Under the pieces are notes generated by a model, which was not told the origin of the DNA, ran no database searches, and worked only from the letters and a program-made list of their open reading frames with translations. 64,000 nt of DNA from Cynocephalus volans (lineage: Eukaryota > Chordata > Mammalia > Dermoptera > Cynocephalidae): assembly GCF_027409185.1 (NCBI RefSeq), contig NC_084460.1, positions 63,686,501-63,750,500 on the forward strand, in the 5' to 3' direction. Each line of letters opens with the position of its first letter. The first letter of the stretch is position 1. The translations under genes and the position numbers were made by a program. This document shows positions 1 through 11,745 of the stretch, one piece after another.

Positions 1-118
1 ACAAACTTACAATTGTATTTTAATAAAATCTAGAGCTAGAAATCACTGACATAAATATATATAAGCAAAGAACAGAAATTATGAAACTCTGTGCTTATTT
101 TTATTCTTTCCATATCTT

Positions 119-263
119 TTTACTCTATCTTATTTAATTTATTTTTTTCTCTTTCCATTTTTATTTATTTATTTTTTTTGGCAGTTGTCCAGTACAGGGA
201 TCCAAACCCTTGACCTTGGTGTTATAACAGCACACTCTAACCAACTGAGCAACCAGCCAGCCC
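119..263 (-). mobile_element. CYN-type tRNA-Ile-derived SINE, monomer
   Basis: Reverse complement reads as a tRNA-Ile-like head (GGCTGGTTGCTCAGTTGGTTAG, then GGTTTGGATCC as B box). The tail is T-rich on the plus strand. The 8-bp duplication CATATCTT at 111-118 and 264-271 flanks it. The matching place in the right duplicate (about 12040) lacks it, so it inserted after the duplication. Confidence 0.85.
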
Positions 264-455
264 CATATCTTCTTATTGACCCTTGTTTAAACGTGTCCCA
301 TTAACTCCTAAATTCTTTCTCGCAGTGGACTCCTAAGAATGTCACCATACATGCTGGATAAATGCATAGTCTAAGAGGGACTGAAGCTCATACTGAGCAA
401 ACAACCCTTCAGGTTTTGCCAAGAATGACATTTTCAATATAACAAAGTTACTGTG

Positions 456-829
456 TGTATTAGTCTGTTTCTGTTGCTTACAACAAAATACATGGAACTG
501 GGTAATTTACAAGAAAGTGAAATTTACTGCTTACATCTGAGGCCGGAAAGCCCAAAGTCCATCTGGTGGTGGTGATGACAGTGACCCAGGGGTCACACAC
601 TGCAAGATGGTAGGAGCAGAAAGACAGACTCTCCTCTTCTTTTAATGCCCTCAGAACCACACCCTGACCACCATTTTTAATCCATTCACTACAGCATGGT
701 CCGACAATCCAATCAGCTCTTCAAGGCTCCACCTTTCAATTACCATAATAGGTAATTCACCCTCTTAACAGTCACAGTGGGGGCTAAGTTTCTAATACAT
801 AAAACTTGGGGGACAAAATTCAACCTTCA
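456..829 (-). mobile_element. ERVL-MaLR-type solo LTR (MST/MLT1-like)
   Basis: Starts TGTATTAGTCTGTTTCTGTTG and ends near GGGGACAAAATTCAA, the inverted ends of mammalian MaLR LTRs. Internal blocks include CTGGGTAATTTACAAG and the CCACCTTTCAATTACCATAATAGG block seen in the other MaLR copies here (8689, 22399, 27532, 28490). It is absent from the right duplicate at about 12240. Subfamily assignment is from memory of consensus features. Confidence 0.75.
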
Positions 830-1496
830 ATGAGTTTGGAGTCACTGGCTGGATGGTAGTGATAGTATATGTAAGAGAAGAGAGGAGGATGAGGCTTTCA
901 TTTTGGATTTGTTGAGCTGGAGGTGCTCTTTGGATAGCTACAAAGAAGCCCTGAACAAAGAGTTCAACCAATGGTCTAACGTCTGGGGAAGTGGTGCAAG
1001 ATGAGGAGAAATAGCAGTGCATACCACAGAGGACTGAATGAGTCAAGGAGAACTGCAGAGTGAGAAGAATGGCACCAGGATTAAGTACTTAGTGTAGCTA
1101 TGTTAAGGAGCAAAAGAAAGCAGAACTCAGGAAAACAGAAAAGAGGCCATCAGAGAGGCCAATGCAGAAACTACCAGAGAAGAATTTCCAGAAGAGGTCA
1201 CGAACAGTAGTTTCAAATATGGCAGAAGGTTCTGATTCAAAGATAATAGTCACTAAATTTAATTATTTAGGTTACTGGTGAGCTTTTGAAAAACCAAACT
1301 AAGACTACATTGCGTGGGTTAAAATGTAAATAAGCAATGAGAATATTTGCCAGAAAATATAACTTTGAGCAGTCTACTGCACAACCTGGATGTATAGATG
1401 AGATGAGAGAAATGTAAGGACCTGTAATCGACTCAATCCTCCAGATGTTCCAGGTTTTATCCATAAATCAAATATGGCCTTCAAAATCTGCCTGGG

Positions 1497-1655
1497 GGGC
1501 CGGCCCCATGGCGCACTCGGGAGAGTGCGGCGCTCCTGCCGCGCGCGTTCGGATCCTATATAGGAATGGCCGGTGCGCTCACTGGCTGAGCGCAGTGCGG
1601 GCGACACCAAGCCAAGGGTTGCGATCACCTTACCAGTCACAAACAGACAAAAAAA
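1497..1655 (+). mobile_element. CYN-type SINE, dimer with GC-rich first unit
   Basis: Begins GGGGCCGGCCCCATGGCGCAC, has the B box GTTCGGATCCTATATAGG, then a second tRNA-like unit and an A-rich tail. The 14-bp TSD AAAATCTGCCTGGG lies at 1483-1496 and 1656-1669. The right duplicate has an empty site near 13065. The CpG-rich first unit suggests a fairly young subfamily. Confidence 0.9.
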
Positions 1656-2759
1656 AAAATCTGCCTGGGACCACACTATTTTAGCAACTCCAGAATAATC
1701 TTATTATTTGATAATTTTGCTTTAGCACTAGGTAACTGTTTCTACTGCTGAATGCTGAAAGTGTTTGTTTCCAGACTGGCAGTGAAAAACTTTCCACTAC
1801 ATATAATCTATGTGACCAACAAAGACAGTGTTGCAAACTTTGGTGTCAGCAAGTTATGATGTCCCATGAGAATTTAGCATGTTCTTTTCCTAGACTGCAT
1901 TCTAATCATGTAACAAATGTGTCTGCCTTCTTGCCATGACATCAGAAAGACCAGAGACAAATTTGTACTCAACTTATACTTTAAGGTTTTACAACATGTT
2001 TACATCTACATGCCAACTTTATCTTATTGACATACATTTTCCTAAAGTTTAGTTTTACTTATTTCTACTTTTCCATTTTAACTCATGGATCCCACAAAGA
2101 TCATAAAAAAACACCGTAAAACAAAGTAAAGAATAAATAATTGACCAAAGATTTACTCATTTTTTGCTGCGCTTGAAAGTACAGAGGAGTGAAGTTGGAA
2201 GCATAGCTGGTAGGGAAGGCCAATGGAGTTCGTCATGAGAGAACTGGCGTGGCTCGGTCCTGGATTCTCCTGCTCAAAAAACTCTACACATCATCTGGAA
2301 AAGATGACAAACAACAACAACAACATATGGCCTCCCTATGGTAGAACAGTCTCTTAAGCAAGAAAGGGCTACAAAGACCCCATTGAAGATGTACCCACAA
2401 ATATATCAATTGGTAGAGATTAAACACAATTTATTACTGGGTTACTAAAAACATACATTTCCTACTAATGTAGCAAGAATGTTCTCTAAATAAACAATTT
2501 AATAATTTAAGCCAAAGAAAAAAACATTATGTCTTCACTCTAAGCTTTAATTTTATAAAAATGAACTTGGTCTATATGAACTGTTTTCCCATCAGTATGA
2601 GAATACCACAAAGGATTCCATGTAAACACCTCTTGCTTTTATATACTTAAATTTCCTGGAAAGTATGCATGTTGCAACCCAATGTTTTTCATCCACAATT
2701 ACCTAGGAAAAAAAACATGCATAATATATTCCAAATGACAAGCCTCAATGTATCCACAT

Positions 2760-3160
2760 CCTCATATAGTCCCTCCCTCTGACAATAACCTGGGCTTTGC
2801 CAATTAATTTGCTTTGGCCATCAGTAAATGTAATGCAAACATAGTTTTGAACAATACTTCCTCACTGGCGCTTGCTTTCTTGGACAGGATCATATCTGGA
2901 TGAAGCCTGGGCTACCCTGTTGCTCTGTGCAGGGCCTGGCCAGGACCCAGCACAAATCACCAGACATGTGATCAACCAGCCAAGGTACCAAGTGACTATA
3001 GCCTCATTTGTGATCCCTGGCAACACCAGCATAATAATTTCCCAAGTGATCTCAGCCCAAATGCTGATGAACAGAAACATGATCAAATCAAACGGTTCTT
3101 TTTATAAGGCAATAGATTTTTGTTGATTTATTATACAGCAGTCCAACTGACACATCTAAG
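2760..3160 (+). mobile_element. Old LTR-like interspersed repeat (MLT1/MER type), shared by both duplicates
   Basis: Contains the GCTTTGGCCA..CAGTAAATGTAATGCAAACA block, CCTGGGCTACCCTG and a 3' part ending GTCCAACTGACAC. These fit an ancient mammalian LTR of the MLT1/MER kind. The homologous stretch at 14200-14620 shows it was present before the duplication. ORFs crossing it are chance ORFs. Exact family not certain. Confidence 0.5.
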
Positions 3161-4499
3161 AACCTGAAATTCAATGTTTTTAACAAGTTGGGGAGTGTGA
3201 GAGACAGCCTTCAACTGCATGCCAAATAGCAATAAATAAAACTTCATAACCACATTTTAAGGTTTGAAAAGCACAATAAATGTCAATGGAATGGACTTCA
3301 GTATGGTTGAAGCAATGTAACTCAAAGCAACTGTCTGCACATTAAAAGACTGTATTTTTAATTTTCCACATCATAACATAATTCTGTTATTTATATGCAA
3401 GCATTGTACTGTTTTACTGACACTTTATTGGGTTGGAGCAGAAATGTAATGCAGTTTAATTTTCCCACTTAAAATAATTTAAATAATTTAATTTAAATAA
3501 TTTAAATAGGCTCATATTGTTTTCCTATAGAATTTATGGTTATTAGGATGAGATTATTGACAGTAAGTGGGAAATACTTGTATTATTAATCTGCTGAATT
3601 CACAGAATCCACAGAAAGTGTTGCAGTAAAAGAGAGGGGCGTGTTTAAAACAAGATATTTTAAAGCAATGTTTATTCTAAATCGACTTCACTCAAAAATG
3701 ATCTCGAAAATAAACAAGCACTTGTTTTAACTGTGGCAAAACAGATAATACTAGTGAAAAGCAGAAATACCTTAGAATAGAGGAATTATTGGCATATTTC
3801 TAGATGCCAAACTGGTGATAGACCAGGTTTAAGAGAGCTCAGACTCTGGAAACAATCAATGAGGGGAGACTAAAAGAATGGGCATGTGTTTAAAGAACAC
3901 TGTAGAGTAATCCTCTCAGGTGTGAGAGGGTACCCCTCCACCACAAACCATACCTTCAGACCCCTCCAATAAGTAATATTTCCTAGGCCCTTCTCAGCCT
4001 AACTCATCTTTCTCCTCTGAAAATTGGTCCAAACCTCCCTCTAGCTCCCAGTCACTGATAGCTTCCAGAAGAGGAGTATCACTCACACCTTGTTCGCTCT
4101 ACACAGTAGAATCAATACTTGCATGGGGCATGCAAAGTTAGGATCTTCCTCTTTCTGGGTTTGCCTCTGCTCTGAAGCACTAGTGAAAGGGTTCAGGCCA
4201 TAGGGATGTTCTTTCGGGTGGGAATCCTATTCTCAGGGTGCCCTCCTTCAAACTTTGTAACACCTGCTTTATTCTAAAGAAAACTGGACCATCACCCAGT
4301 ACCCCAATCTCCCTTCTAAAACTGCCCCTGGAAACAAGGCCTTGTATAAAATTCTGTAAACTCAAACCAGGAGGACTAGGCAGGCTATAAAGTATAGGAG
4401 TAGACTAGAAACTTCACTTGCCGAAGAGGAACCAAGAAACCCCACAGACACAACCGCCACATGGTAACACTCGGTCTGCATACTCATCACAATTATTTC

Positions 4500-4640
4500 T
4501 CTACGAATTTAGGGGCATTTCACTAGTATTGTTAACGTGCACAACTTATAGATAGGTAAGCTGAATTTCATACAGGTTACTAACATTGCCTACATCCTCA
4601 GTGTCAGATGTATAATGTGAACTCATACCACAGACCTCCC
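4500..4640 (+). repeat. MIR fragment (decayed)
   Basis: Degraded counterpart of the MIR at 16205-16365. It retains ACTTATAGATAGGTAAGCTGAA and TACAGGTTACTAAC in the position of the MIR core and 3' part. It would be hard to call without the better-preserved duplicate. Confidence 0.5.
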
Positions 4641-5200
4641 ATACACACACACATTGTCTGTAAGACCCCACGTCCCCATTCCTGGAGCTTCTGGAACCAG
4701 CTTTTGTACACCTGGCAGGACACACCCAGCCTTCTGGTAGCACCCAGTCTTCTGATAAAACAATCATGGAAAGCATAGCCTGAGTTCCCTCTTCACCAGC
4801 CCTGTACCTGCAGATCCTAACACTAGTGTCCTCCTCTTGGACCCAGCTGAGGTCCAAGGCTTGCACTTACATGTCAGGTCCTACCCACCTGAAATCTACC
4901 AATGTTTCTGCTCCCACAAGTGGTGTGACACACGTCTCGCTACCCAGGGTCCCTCAAGGACCCCAGAACTCTTCCTTCACCCTCATATTTACCTCCAGGG
5001 ACAAAGAACCCAACCCTAGAGCTTGTGGAACAGCACTGGGAGTGCTGGCAGGGTCAGAATTTCCGGGCAAAAAGTGGTGGTGGTAGAGGAAATGGCACAT
5101 GTGCAGAAGAAACCCAGAAATTCCTTTTTCATGGTCCTGTACTGGTGACTTCATTAAAGGGCTAGACTACACTTCCCATAAGTCTCTGCAACAAGTAAAG
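4640..5200. promoter_or_regulatory. Decayed duplicate of a CpG-island promoter
   Basis: Aligns with 16340-16910 but I count only about 4 CpG dinucleotides here against about 32 there. Many differences are CG to TG or CA. The block that holds the YY1-type site in the right copy is missing between ACGTCCCCAT and TCCTGGAG. A ZNF143-like ACTACACTTCCCATA remains at 5166-5180. The likely reading is a duplicated promoter that lost germline protection from methylation and decayed. Short ORFs here have no family resemblance. Confidence 0.6.
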
Positions 5201-5700
5201 AAGTTTCATTTACTTGCTGGGGGATTCAGTCCTGCTGCAGGTAGACCAGGATCAGACATATCAGTATTGACCCCTACCCACATGACAGTGATGTGAAGTT
5301 CTACTTCTTTACTAAATATACTTTGACAACCTGACACATTGTGATCAAATGGGGAAATTAAAAGGTGGGCAAAGCAGTCGATATTAACAATTAGCTTTAA
5401 GTTTCTTAGTTCACTTAAAATCGTGTGGTAATACAACACATCTATTTTCTACAATGTGTTCTAAAGCATGAAAAATCAAGTCTCTAGTTTACCTTAAATT
5501 TGTTAACAATTGAGAAATTAATATGGTAACTCTCTTCAAACCCACTAAAAAGATGTCTGGTCTAACTCACTAATTTGTGTGTATTCAATGGATATTAACT
5601 CAGTTGGAAAAACTGCTATAGTGTACACTGTAAGTGGAATAAAATACCAGAGTCATAGGTTAGGCACACTCCATAATCCTTACTCTAATTTACACTCCAA

Positions 5701-5842
5701 TGTCTAATTATTTGCCCAGACTCCCAAGTTCCATCCACAATCTATCGAACCTTCAGTTATTTGCTTTTATTTGTCTAATTATTTGCCCAGACTCCCAAGT
5801 TCCATCCACAATCTATCGAACCTTCAGTTATTTGCTTTTATT
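5701..5842. repeat. Perfect 71-bp tandem duplication
   Basis: The unit beginning TGTCTAATTATTTGCCCAGA at 5701 is repeated from 5772 with no difference visible by eye. The right duplicate (about 17385-17440) carries only one diverged unit. The duplication is therefore specific to the left copy and recent relative to the rest of the segment. Confidence 0.95.
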
Positions 5843-6672
5843 TGTGACATAGACCTAAACTTTACTTTTCCTTCCCTGATTTCTGCCTCAAACTAGGCAA
5901 AAAGTTTCAAAGGGGTTTCCCAGAGCTCCCACTACTAACACTGTTCCTCCTCAAAGAGAAAAATGCCCTGCTTGAGTCATCCAGGCACCCAGGTTGATGT
6001 GTGCTTAAGTGTGTGTGTTGGGGGGGAGGGTGGGTGTGAAAGCAAGGGGAAGCTTGGGGGGGGTGTGAATGGAGGGCGTATCAGAGGCTTGACTCTTGCC
6101 CAAGACCTATCACTGGTTTTCTCTTTTCCTAATTTATGTCCTGCCTTCTTCAAATTTCTGTATGTTCTCTGTTCCTACAATTGCTCCTTAGTAACTCTAC
6201 GCTGCAGATTCAAAGAACTCAGCCTTGTTCTTCCCAGCGCCCTCTTGCCTCGGACTTTAGAATCCCCATCCTCCTCTCCTAAGACTCCTGGATCCCAGGC
6301 CTCTGCCTTAAACATCTATTTGTATGGTACCTGGGGATCCTTTAAATACAGGATGATTAGCAGGGTTTGGGTGGAGAGAATCAGTGCCTGATACTGTTCC
6401 CTCTGAGATATGGATTGCCATTCCTTCTCTTTGTGGGCCTTGATCTTCTATTCATAGACATCACCCTGAGCCCACCTCTAATAAACATGAAGGCCAAGAA
6501 TGCAATCCCTTTCCTTTCTCTGTTAAGGTAAAGTCCTCAGAGCCAAGAAGAGGAGGCTCAATGATGATACAACACCTACATGTTTCCAACACTACCCATG
6601 TGTTACAGTTTTCAGTGCTCAAATTCATACTTCTTTTGTTAAAGTTATTCCTAAATATTTTGCTTTTTATAC

Positions 6673-7970
6673 TGTCAAGAGCCATCTTGCTATAGGGAAT
6701 GGCATAGGAGCCTAAGGAGCGACACCCCTTGCTCAGCTAGGCCGCAGGGGGATCCCACGTGTGTGGCACAGCTCCGTGGAATTTCCTGTCTGTACACCTT
6801 TTGTTGCTTGACAAAGCTGTCCAGAATTAAAAAGCCCAACCTTTTGGCTTGGCATGGCTTTGGGAAATTCCAAGGGCCCTGGAGTTTCTCAAAGGATGTG
6901 TTAAATATTTATCAGAATTAATTGGTTTATTTAAAGGGCATTGTCAGTACTAAAGGTGTTTTTGATGCATGTTCCCAGTATGGTTTGGCTTGATTTAATT
7001 TTGTTATTGATCTTTCCCATTAGTGATGTGTGCATTGATCCATTACAGCTGTAATCATGCTCTCGTACATGTGGAATGAAGATTGTGTTAAAAATTCTAT
7101 CCACGTCCCCTGGGGAGACAGTGAGTGTGAGTGCAATTGTGTTTACAACTAATTGATCACAACCAGTTGCAGATTTCTTTGTTCCTTCTCCACTCCACTG
7201 CTTCATTTGACTCACCAAGAATATATCATTCCATAGTAATAATAAGAATGACGCAGTGTACTTTTATAAACTTGGGAAGGGCCATTTAACTTTTCACCTC
7301 GTTCCCTGTGCTGTTCCTGGAGTCAGTTGTCAGAGATATGAAACATTTTGTAATAGAGATAAATAAGTAAGATAGTACAAGAATATAAACAAGTTTTGAT
7401 ATTAACAGGTTTGTTTTAGATTAGTTTATAATTTAGAATCACTTAATAATAGAGATTTATTGTTATTTTATTATATAGAATCATGATATAAGTAATATGG
7501 TTTTAGTTAGTTAAGAATTAGCATAGCTGATATAAACATAAACATTATTAAATTGTTAAACATAAGTAAGATTAAATAAAAATTTAGAATGTAAGTTTAC
7601 ATATAAGTTAAGAAGGTTAAGAATTATGGTTCAAACTAAAAGTCTGATGCTTTTTAAAGCCAAGCATGCTGTTATTGTATAGTTTCCTGGCCACAAGCCA
7701 CGGACTTTGGGGTGAACTATTGATGCATGAGTGGGTGTTTTTGTCAAAGTATGAGTGCTCTGGAACATTTTGACCTTTCTTTTTCAATAGAAATGAAATA
7801 AGAAATGTTTTGATTAAAAGATAAATCATTATGTAAAAGATTAAGTAAAAACATATAAATAAAGCAAGATTCATGTGGTTGACATCTGTGGTCCGCCTTT
7901 CTCTTTTTTCCTCACCGACTCCACGCCACCTATTCAGGTCCAAAGAATCTTAGGGAGCTGGACTCTGGCA
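6673..7970 (+). mobile_element. Solo LTR of a class II (betaretrovirus-like) endogenous retrovirus
   Basis: Starts TGTCAAGAGCC and ends GACTCTGGCA. It is flanked by a perfect 6-bp duplication TTATAC at 6667-6672 and 7971-7976. The right duplicate (about 19245) is the empty site. A poly(A) signal AATAAA sits near 7857-7862, about 110 bases before the end, which gives plus orientation and a short U5. At 1298 bp it is long for an LTR. Bases about 6825-6960 resemble 54280-54420 inside the provirus at 50443. No product is predicted. The 108-codon ORF on the minus strand is not recognised. Confidence 0.8.
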
Positions 7971-8688
7971 TTATACTTCTGTAACTAGGATTGTTTCCTT
8001 AATTTCTCTTCTAGATTGTCCATTTCTTGTGTACAAAAATACAATTGATTTTTGCATATTGATCTTGTAACTGTTACTTTCCTGAACTCGCTTATTAGGC
8101 TAATAATTTTTAGTGAATTCTTGTGATTTTTCTAAATAAAGGACTATGTCATCTGTGAATAAAATGATTGAACTTCTTCCCTTCTAATCTCGAGGCCTTT
8201 TATTTATTTCTGTTGCCAACTTGTCCAGGACAGCACCTACAGTACAAAGATGAACAGGCGTGGTAAAGACTGAATATATTGTGTCCTGATCTTAGAAAAT
8301 AAGTATACAAGCCTTCACCATTAAGGATGATGTTATCTGTGGGTTGAGTATGTCCCCTTCTATTCCTACTTTGTTAAATGTTTTCCTACTGAAAGGATGT
8401 TGAATTTTGTCAAAATCATTTTTTGTATCTACTGAGATGGCCATGTGGTTTTTTTATATTATTGTATTGATATGGTATAATATATTAAATGATTTTTGGT
8501 TGTTAACCAACCTTGCATTCTTGGTATGAATCCACCTTGGTCATGGAGTATAATTATTTTTATATGTTGCTGGATTTTGTTGAAGATTTTTACATCTATA
8601 TTCATAAGATACATTGGTCAGAATTTTTCTTTTCTTGTGATGTCTTTGTATAGTTTTGTAATCATGGCAACATTCGCCTCTATGTTAG

Positions 8689-9095
8689 TTCTTCTTCTGT
8701 TGCTTATAACAGAATACCTGAAAGAAAATGAAATTTATTTCATAGAGTTTTGAAGGCTGGGAAGTCCATGGTCCAGGGGTGCATCTGGTGAGGGTCTTCT
8801 TCTGGGTGGGAATTCTCTAGAGGGTCCTGTGGTGAGGCAGGCAATCACACAGCAAGAATGGCAAGAGCTCCCTCATGTGTTCTCCTTGTAAAGCCACTAG
8901 TCTACACCCATGATAACTCATTACTCCATGAATTGATTAATCCATTCATGAGAGTACAGTCGTCAAAGACTCAATCACCTCTCAAATGCCCAACCTTTCA
9001 AATATCATAATCGGATTTCCCACCCTCTAAACACCCTTCAATGGGGATCAATTTTCCAACACATGAACTTTTGGGGGACACATTTAAACCACCGT
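8689..9095 (-). mobile_element. ERVL-MaLR-type solo LTR
   Basis: Reads TTAGTTCTTCTTCTGTTGCT at the left and GGGGGACACATTTAAACCACC at the right, the inverted ends of a MaLR LTR. The TTTCAAATATCATAATCGG block near 8996 matches the other MaLR copies. It splits an L1 that is continuous in the right duplicate, so it is specific to this copy. Confidence 0.8.
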
Positions 9096-9225
9096 AGCCT
9101 TGTAGAATAAGTCTAAGTTATTTTTTGGAGAGCTTGAGAAAAATACTAAATCTTCTCTAAATGTTTGTTAGAATGCATCTTTGAAATTTGTAAACACAGG
9201 CTTCTCTTGGTGTCTTGGCAGTCCT

Positions 9226-10120
9226 AAATTCAACCATATTAATAGTTTAATGTAAACAGAGTGAATACCTAAGTGAAGGCAGAGACTGTCAGACTTGATA
9301 AAAACAGACTCAACAATATGCCATTCACAGAGACATACTTTAAATACAAAGACACTGACTGAAAGTAAGAGGATGGAAAAAGATATACGTTGCTAACACA
9401 AATAATAAAAAACCTCAAGTGGAGGGCTGGGCTGGCTGGTTAGCTCAGTTGGTTAGAGTGCAGCCTTGTAACACCAAGGTCGTGTGTTTGGATCCCTGTA
9501 CCAGCCAGAGCCACCTCCCCCCACCCAAAAAACACGCTCAAGTGGAGATCTTACTGCCAGATGAAATAAACTTCAACACAAAATGTATTACCACAGATAA
9601 AGATAGACCTTTCATAATAATAAAAGGATTATACATCAGGATAATACCAGATATAAATAACATATGTGCCTAAAAACAAAGTCTCAAAAGATAAAAAAAC
9701 AAAAAACAAAAAAAACCCCACAGAACTAAATGGGTAACTCAAAAAATTACAATTAAAAATGCAAAAAAAACATAATTACACACTCAGACAATTAAAATTC
9801 TTCTCTAGTAACAGGTGGGACAACCAGACAAAACATCAGTAAGAATAGAGACATGAATGCCACTATCTCGACCTGACTGATATTTATAAAGAACCACATG
9901 GAACACACACCAAGACAGAATACATGCTGAGTGATAAAACATGTCTGGAGTCTGAAATCCTTTAATGTGTTTTATGACCACAATGTAACTAAATTAGAAA
10001 TCAACAAGAATAAGAAATCCCAGAACAGTCTCAAAGATTTAAAAATTAAATAACACACTTCTAAATAATCTGTGAGTGAAAAAAGTAAAGTCAAAGGAAA
10101 TTAGAATATATGTTGATGAA
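9226..10120 (+). mobile_element. Old L1 ORF2 endonuclease-region fragment
   Basis: Plus-strand L1 sequence with AAAGTAAGAGGATGGAAAAAG followed by the A-rich endonuclease region. A diverged AACTAAATTAGAAATCAACA block near 9988 lies in the region just before the reverse transcriptase. All frames are broken. It is interrupted by the SINE at 9425. Confidence 0.75.
9425..9536 (+). mobile_element. CYN-type SINE, monomer
   Basis: GGCTGGTTAGCTCAGTTGGT at the head is close to a tRNA-Ile 5' half, followed by TTTGGATCC as B box and a C/A-rich tail. The 11-bp TSD CTCAAGTGGAG lies at 9414-9424 and 9537-9547. Confidence 0.92.
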
Positions 10121-10449
10121 AATATATTATAACAATGACATTTTTTGGTAGATTAAAGGCAACCACAACTTCTTTTCCACTCTCTCCTTTGAGACGAAAA
10201 CTAATTCCCCTCGAACGCTGGCTGGCCCTAGCAACTTGCTTAACCAACAGAACCTGGCAATTCAGAATACTAATAAGGTCATTAGAGACCAAAGCGAATA
10301 TCTTACTTGGAAACATGGAATGCTGAAATTTAAACTGAATATTAGTTTCTAAACAAATAAATAACAATCATCTCATATTTTGTTATGATACTAAACTGTA
10401 ATTGTGAATTTAAAATGTTCAGTTAAGAAAAAACATAGGGAAGAAACTG
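10121..10449. other. Unassigned 330-bp stretch between two L1 pieces
   Basis: Contains a relatively GC-richer block (10180-10320) with ORFs of 63 codons (plus) and 88 codons (minus). I see no domain, splice pattern or repeat ends. It may be an old DNA-transposon or LTR fragment inserted in the L1. Confidence 0.3.
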
Positions 10450-11745
10450 CATAATACTGGGGTTGGCAGTAACTTATTTGATATGACACCAAAAGTACAA
10501 ACAACAAAAGAAAAAAAGAGATAAGCTGAACTGTATAAAATTAAAAACTTTTGTGCATCAAACAGCACTATCAACAGAATGAAAAGGCAACACATGGAGT
10601 GGGAGAAAACATTTGCAACACATATATTTAATATATTAAAAGATTAATACCCACAATATATATTTAAAAATCTTACGGGCCGGCCCATGGCTCATTCGGG
10701 AGAGTGTTGCTGATAACACCAAGGCCATGGGTTCGGATCCCATATAGGGACGGCCGGTTAGCTCACCGGGTGGGCATGGTGCTGATAATACCAAGTCAAG
10801 GGTTAAGACCCCCTTACGGGTCACCTTTTAAAAAAATAAATAAATAAAAAATAAAAATCTTATAACTCAAAGACAAAACAAAAAACCAGATTAAAAACTG
10901 GACAAAGGATGAAGATATACAAATAACTAAATATAAACACATAAAAAACCCTCAAAATCGCTAGTCATTAGGGAAATGCAAATCAAAACCACAATGAAAT
11001 ATCACTTTACACTCATTACAATGGCCATTATGGAAAAAAAATAAAAACTAGAAAATAGCAAGTATTGCCAAGGATGCGGAGAAACTGCATCCCTAACGCA
11101 TTGCTGGTGGGAATGTAAAATGATGGAATGTGCATGGAAGATATTACAGAGATTCCTGAAAAAACTAAACAGAGAATTATCATATAATCCATCAGTTCCA
11201 TTCCTGGGTATATACCCCAAAAAAGTGAAAGCAGGAACTAAAATAGATATTTGCATTTGTGTTCATAGCAGCATTATTCACAATAGCCAAAAGGTGGAAA
11301 CAACCTAAGCTTCTACTGAAAAATAAATGGATAAACAAAACGTGATATATACATATAATGAAATATTACTGACCCCTAAAAACTAAGAAAATTTTGACAA
11401 ATGCTACAACATAAATGAACCTTGAAGACATTATGCCATGTGAAAGAAGCCAGTCACAAGAGAACAAATATTGTATGATTCCACTTAGATGAGGTTCCTA
11501 GAATAGATAAATTCAGGAAGATAGAAAGTAGAATACTGCTTGCCAGGGCCTGGGGAAGAGGGGAAGAAGGATTTAGTGTTTGATGAGCACAGAGTTTCAT
11601 TTGGGGAAGATGAAAAATTCTGTAGATGAATGGTGGTGATGGTTGCAAATTAAAGTAACTTCCTGCCACTGAACTGTACACTTAGAAATGGATAAAAGCA
11701 TCACATCTTAGGTTATGTATATTTTATCTTAAAAAGGTTTTTTTC
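10450..11745 (+). mobile_element. Old L1, ORF2 C-terminal part and 3'UTR
   Basis: Shows the conserved L1 blocks GAAATGCAAATCAAAACCAC (10973), CTGGTGGGAATGTAAAATGA (11103), TCCTGGGTATATACCCCAAA (11203) and GCAGCATTATTCACAATAGCC (11268). A 3'UTR ending in a T-rich tract near 11745 follows. Frames are broken. The short ORFs are L1 shadows. Confidence 0.9.
10676..10851 (+). mobile_element. CYN-type SINE, dimer
   Basis: CGGGCCGGCCCATGGCTCAT head, GTTCGGATCCCATATAGG B box, a second tRNA-like unit starting GGCCGGTTAGCTCACCGGGT, then an A-rich tail. The 11-bp TSD TAAAAATCTTA lies at 10665-10675 and 10852-10862. Inserted in an old L1. Confidence 0.92.

Larger units (their letters stand above)
1..9225. 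repeat. Left copy (A) of a diverged segmental duplication
   Basis: Collinear blocks match 11890-20140 along the whole length. Examples are 300-450 with 12070-12240, 840-1480 with 12450-13060, 2760-3160 with 14200-14620, 4140-5200 with 15690-16900, and 5840-6540 with 17480-19160. Many substitutions and small indels mean it is old. Copy A has its own later insertions: SINEs at 119 and 1497, MaLR LTRs at 456 and 8689, and an LTR at 6673. Homology begins within the first 50 bases, so the unit may extend left of the window. Away from the listed elements it holds no recognisable gene. Confidence 0.85.
6600..9225 (-). mobile_element. Old L1 ORF2 fragment, minus strand, split by two LTRs
   Basis: Antisense L1 ORF2 (reverse transcriptase region) occupies 6600-6672, 7971-8688 and 9096-9225. 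Landmarks read in reverse include the finger/palm segments near 8050-8200 and 8480-8680. The right duplicate has the same L1 uninterrupted at 19185-20140, which fixes the insertion points of the LTRs. No long ORF survives. Confidence 0.85.

Noticed and set aside
9430..9510. Possible functional tRNA-Ile gene
   Set aside because: The unit lacks a proper acceptor-stem pairing, has changes in the anticodon arm, carries a SINE tail and is flanked by a retroposition TSD. It is a SINE monomer.
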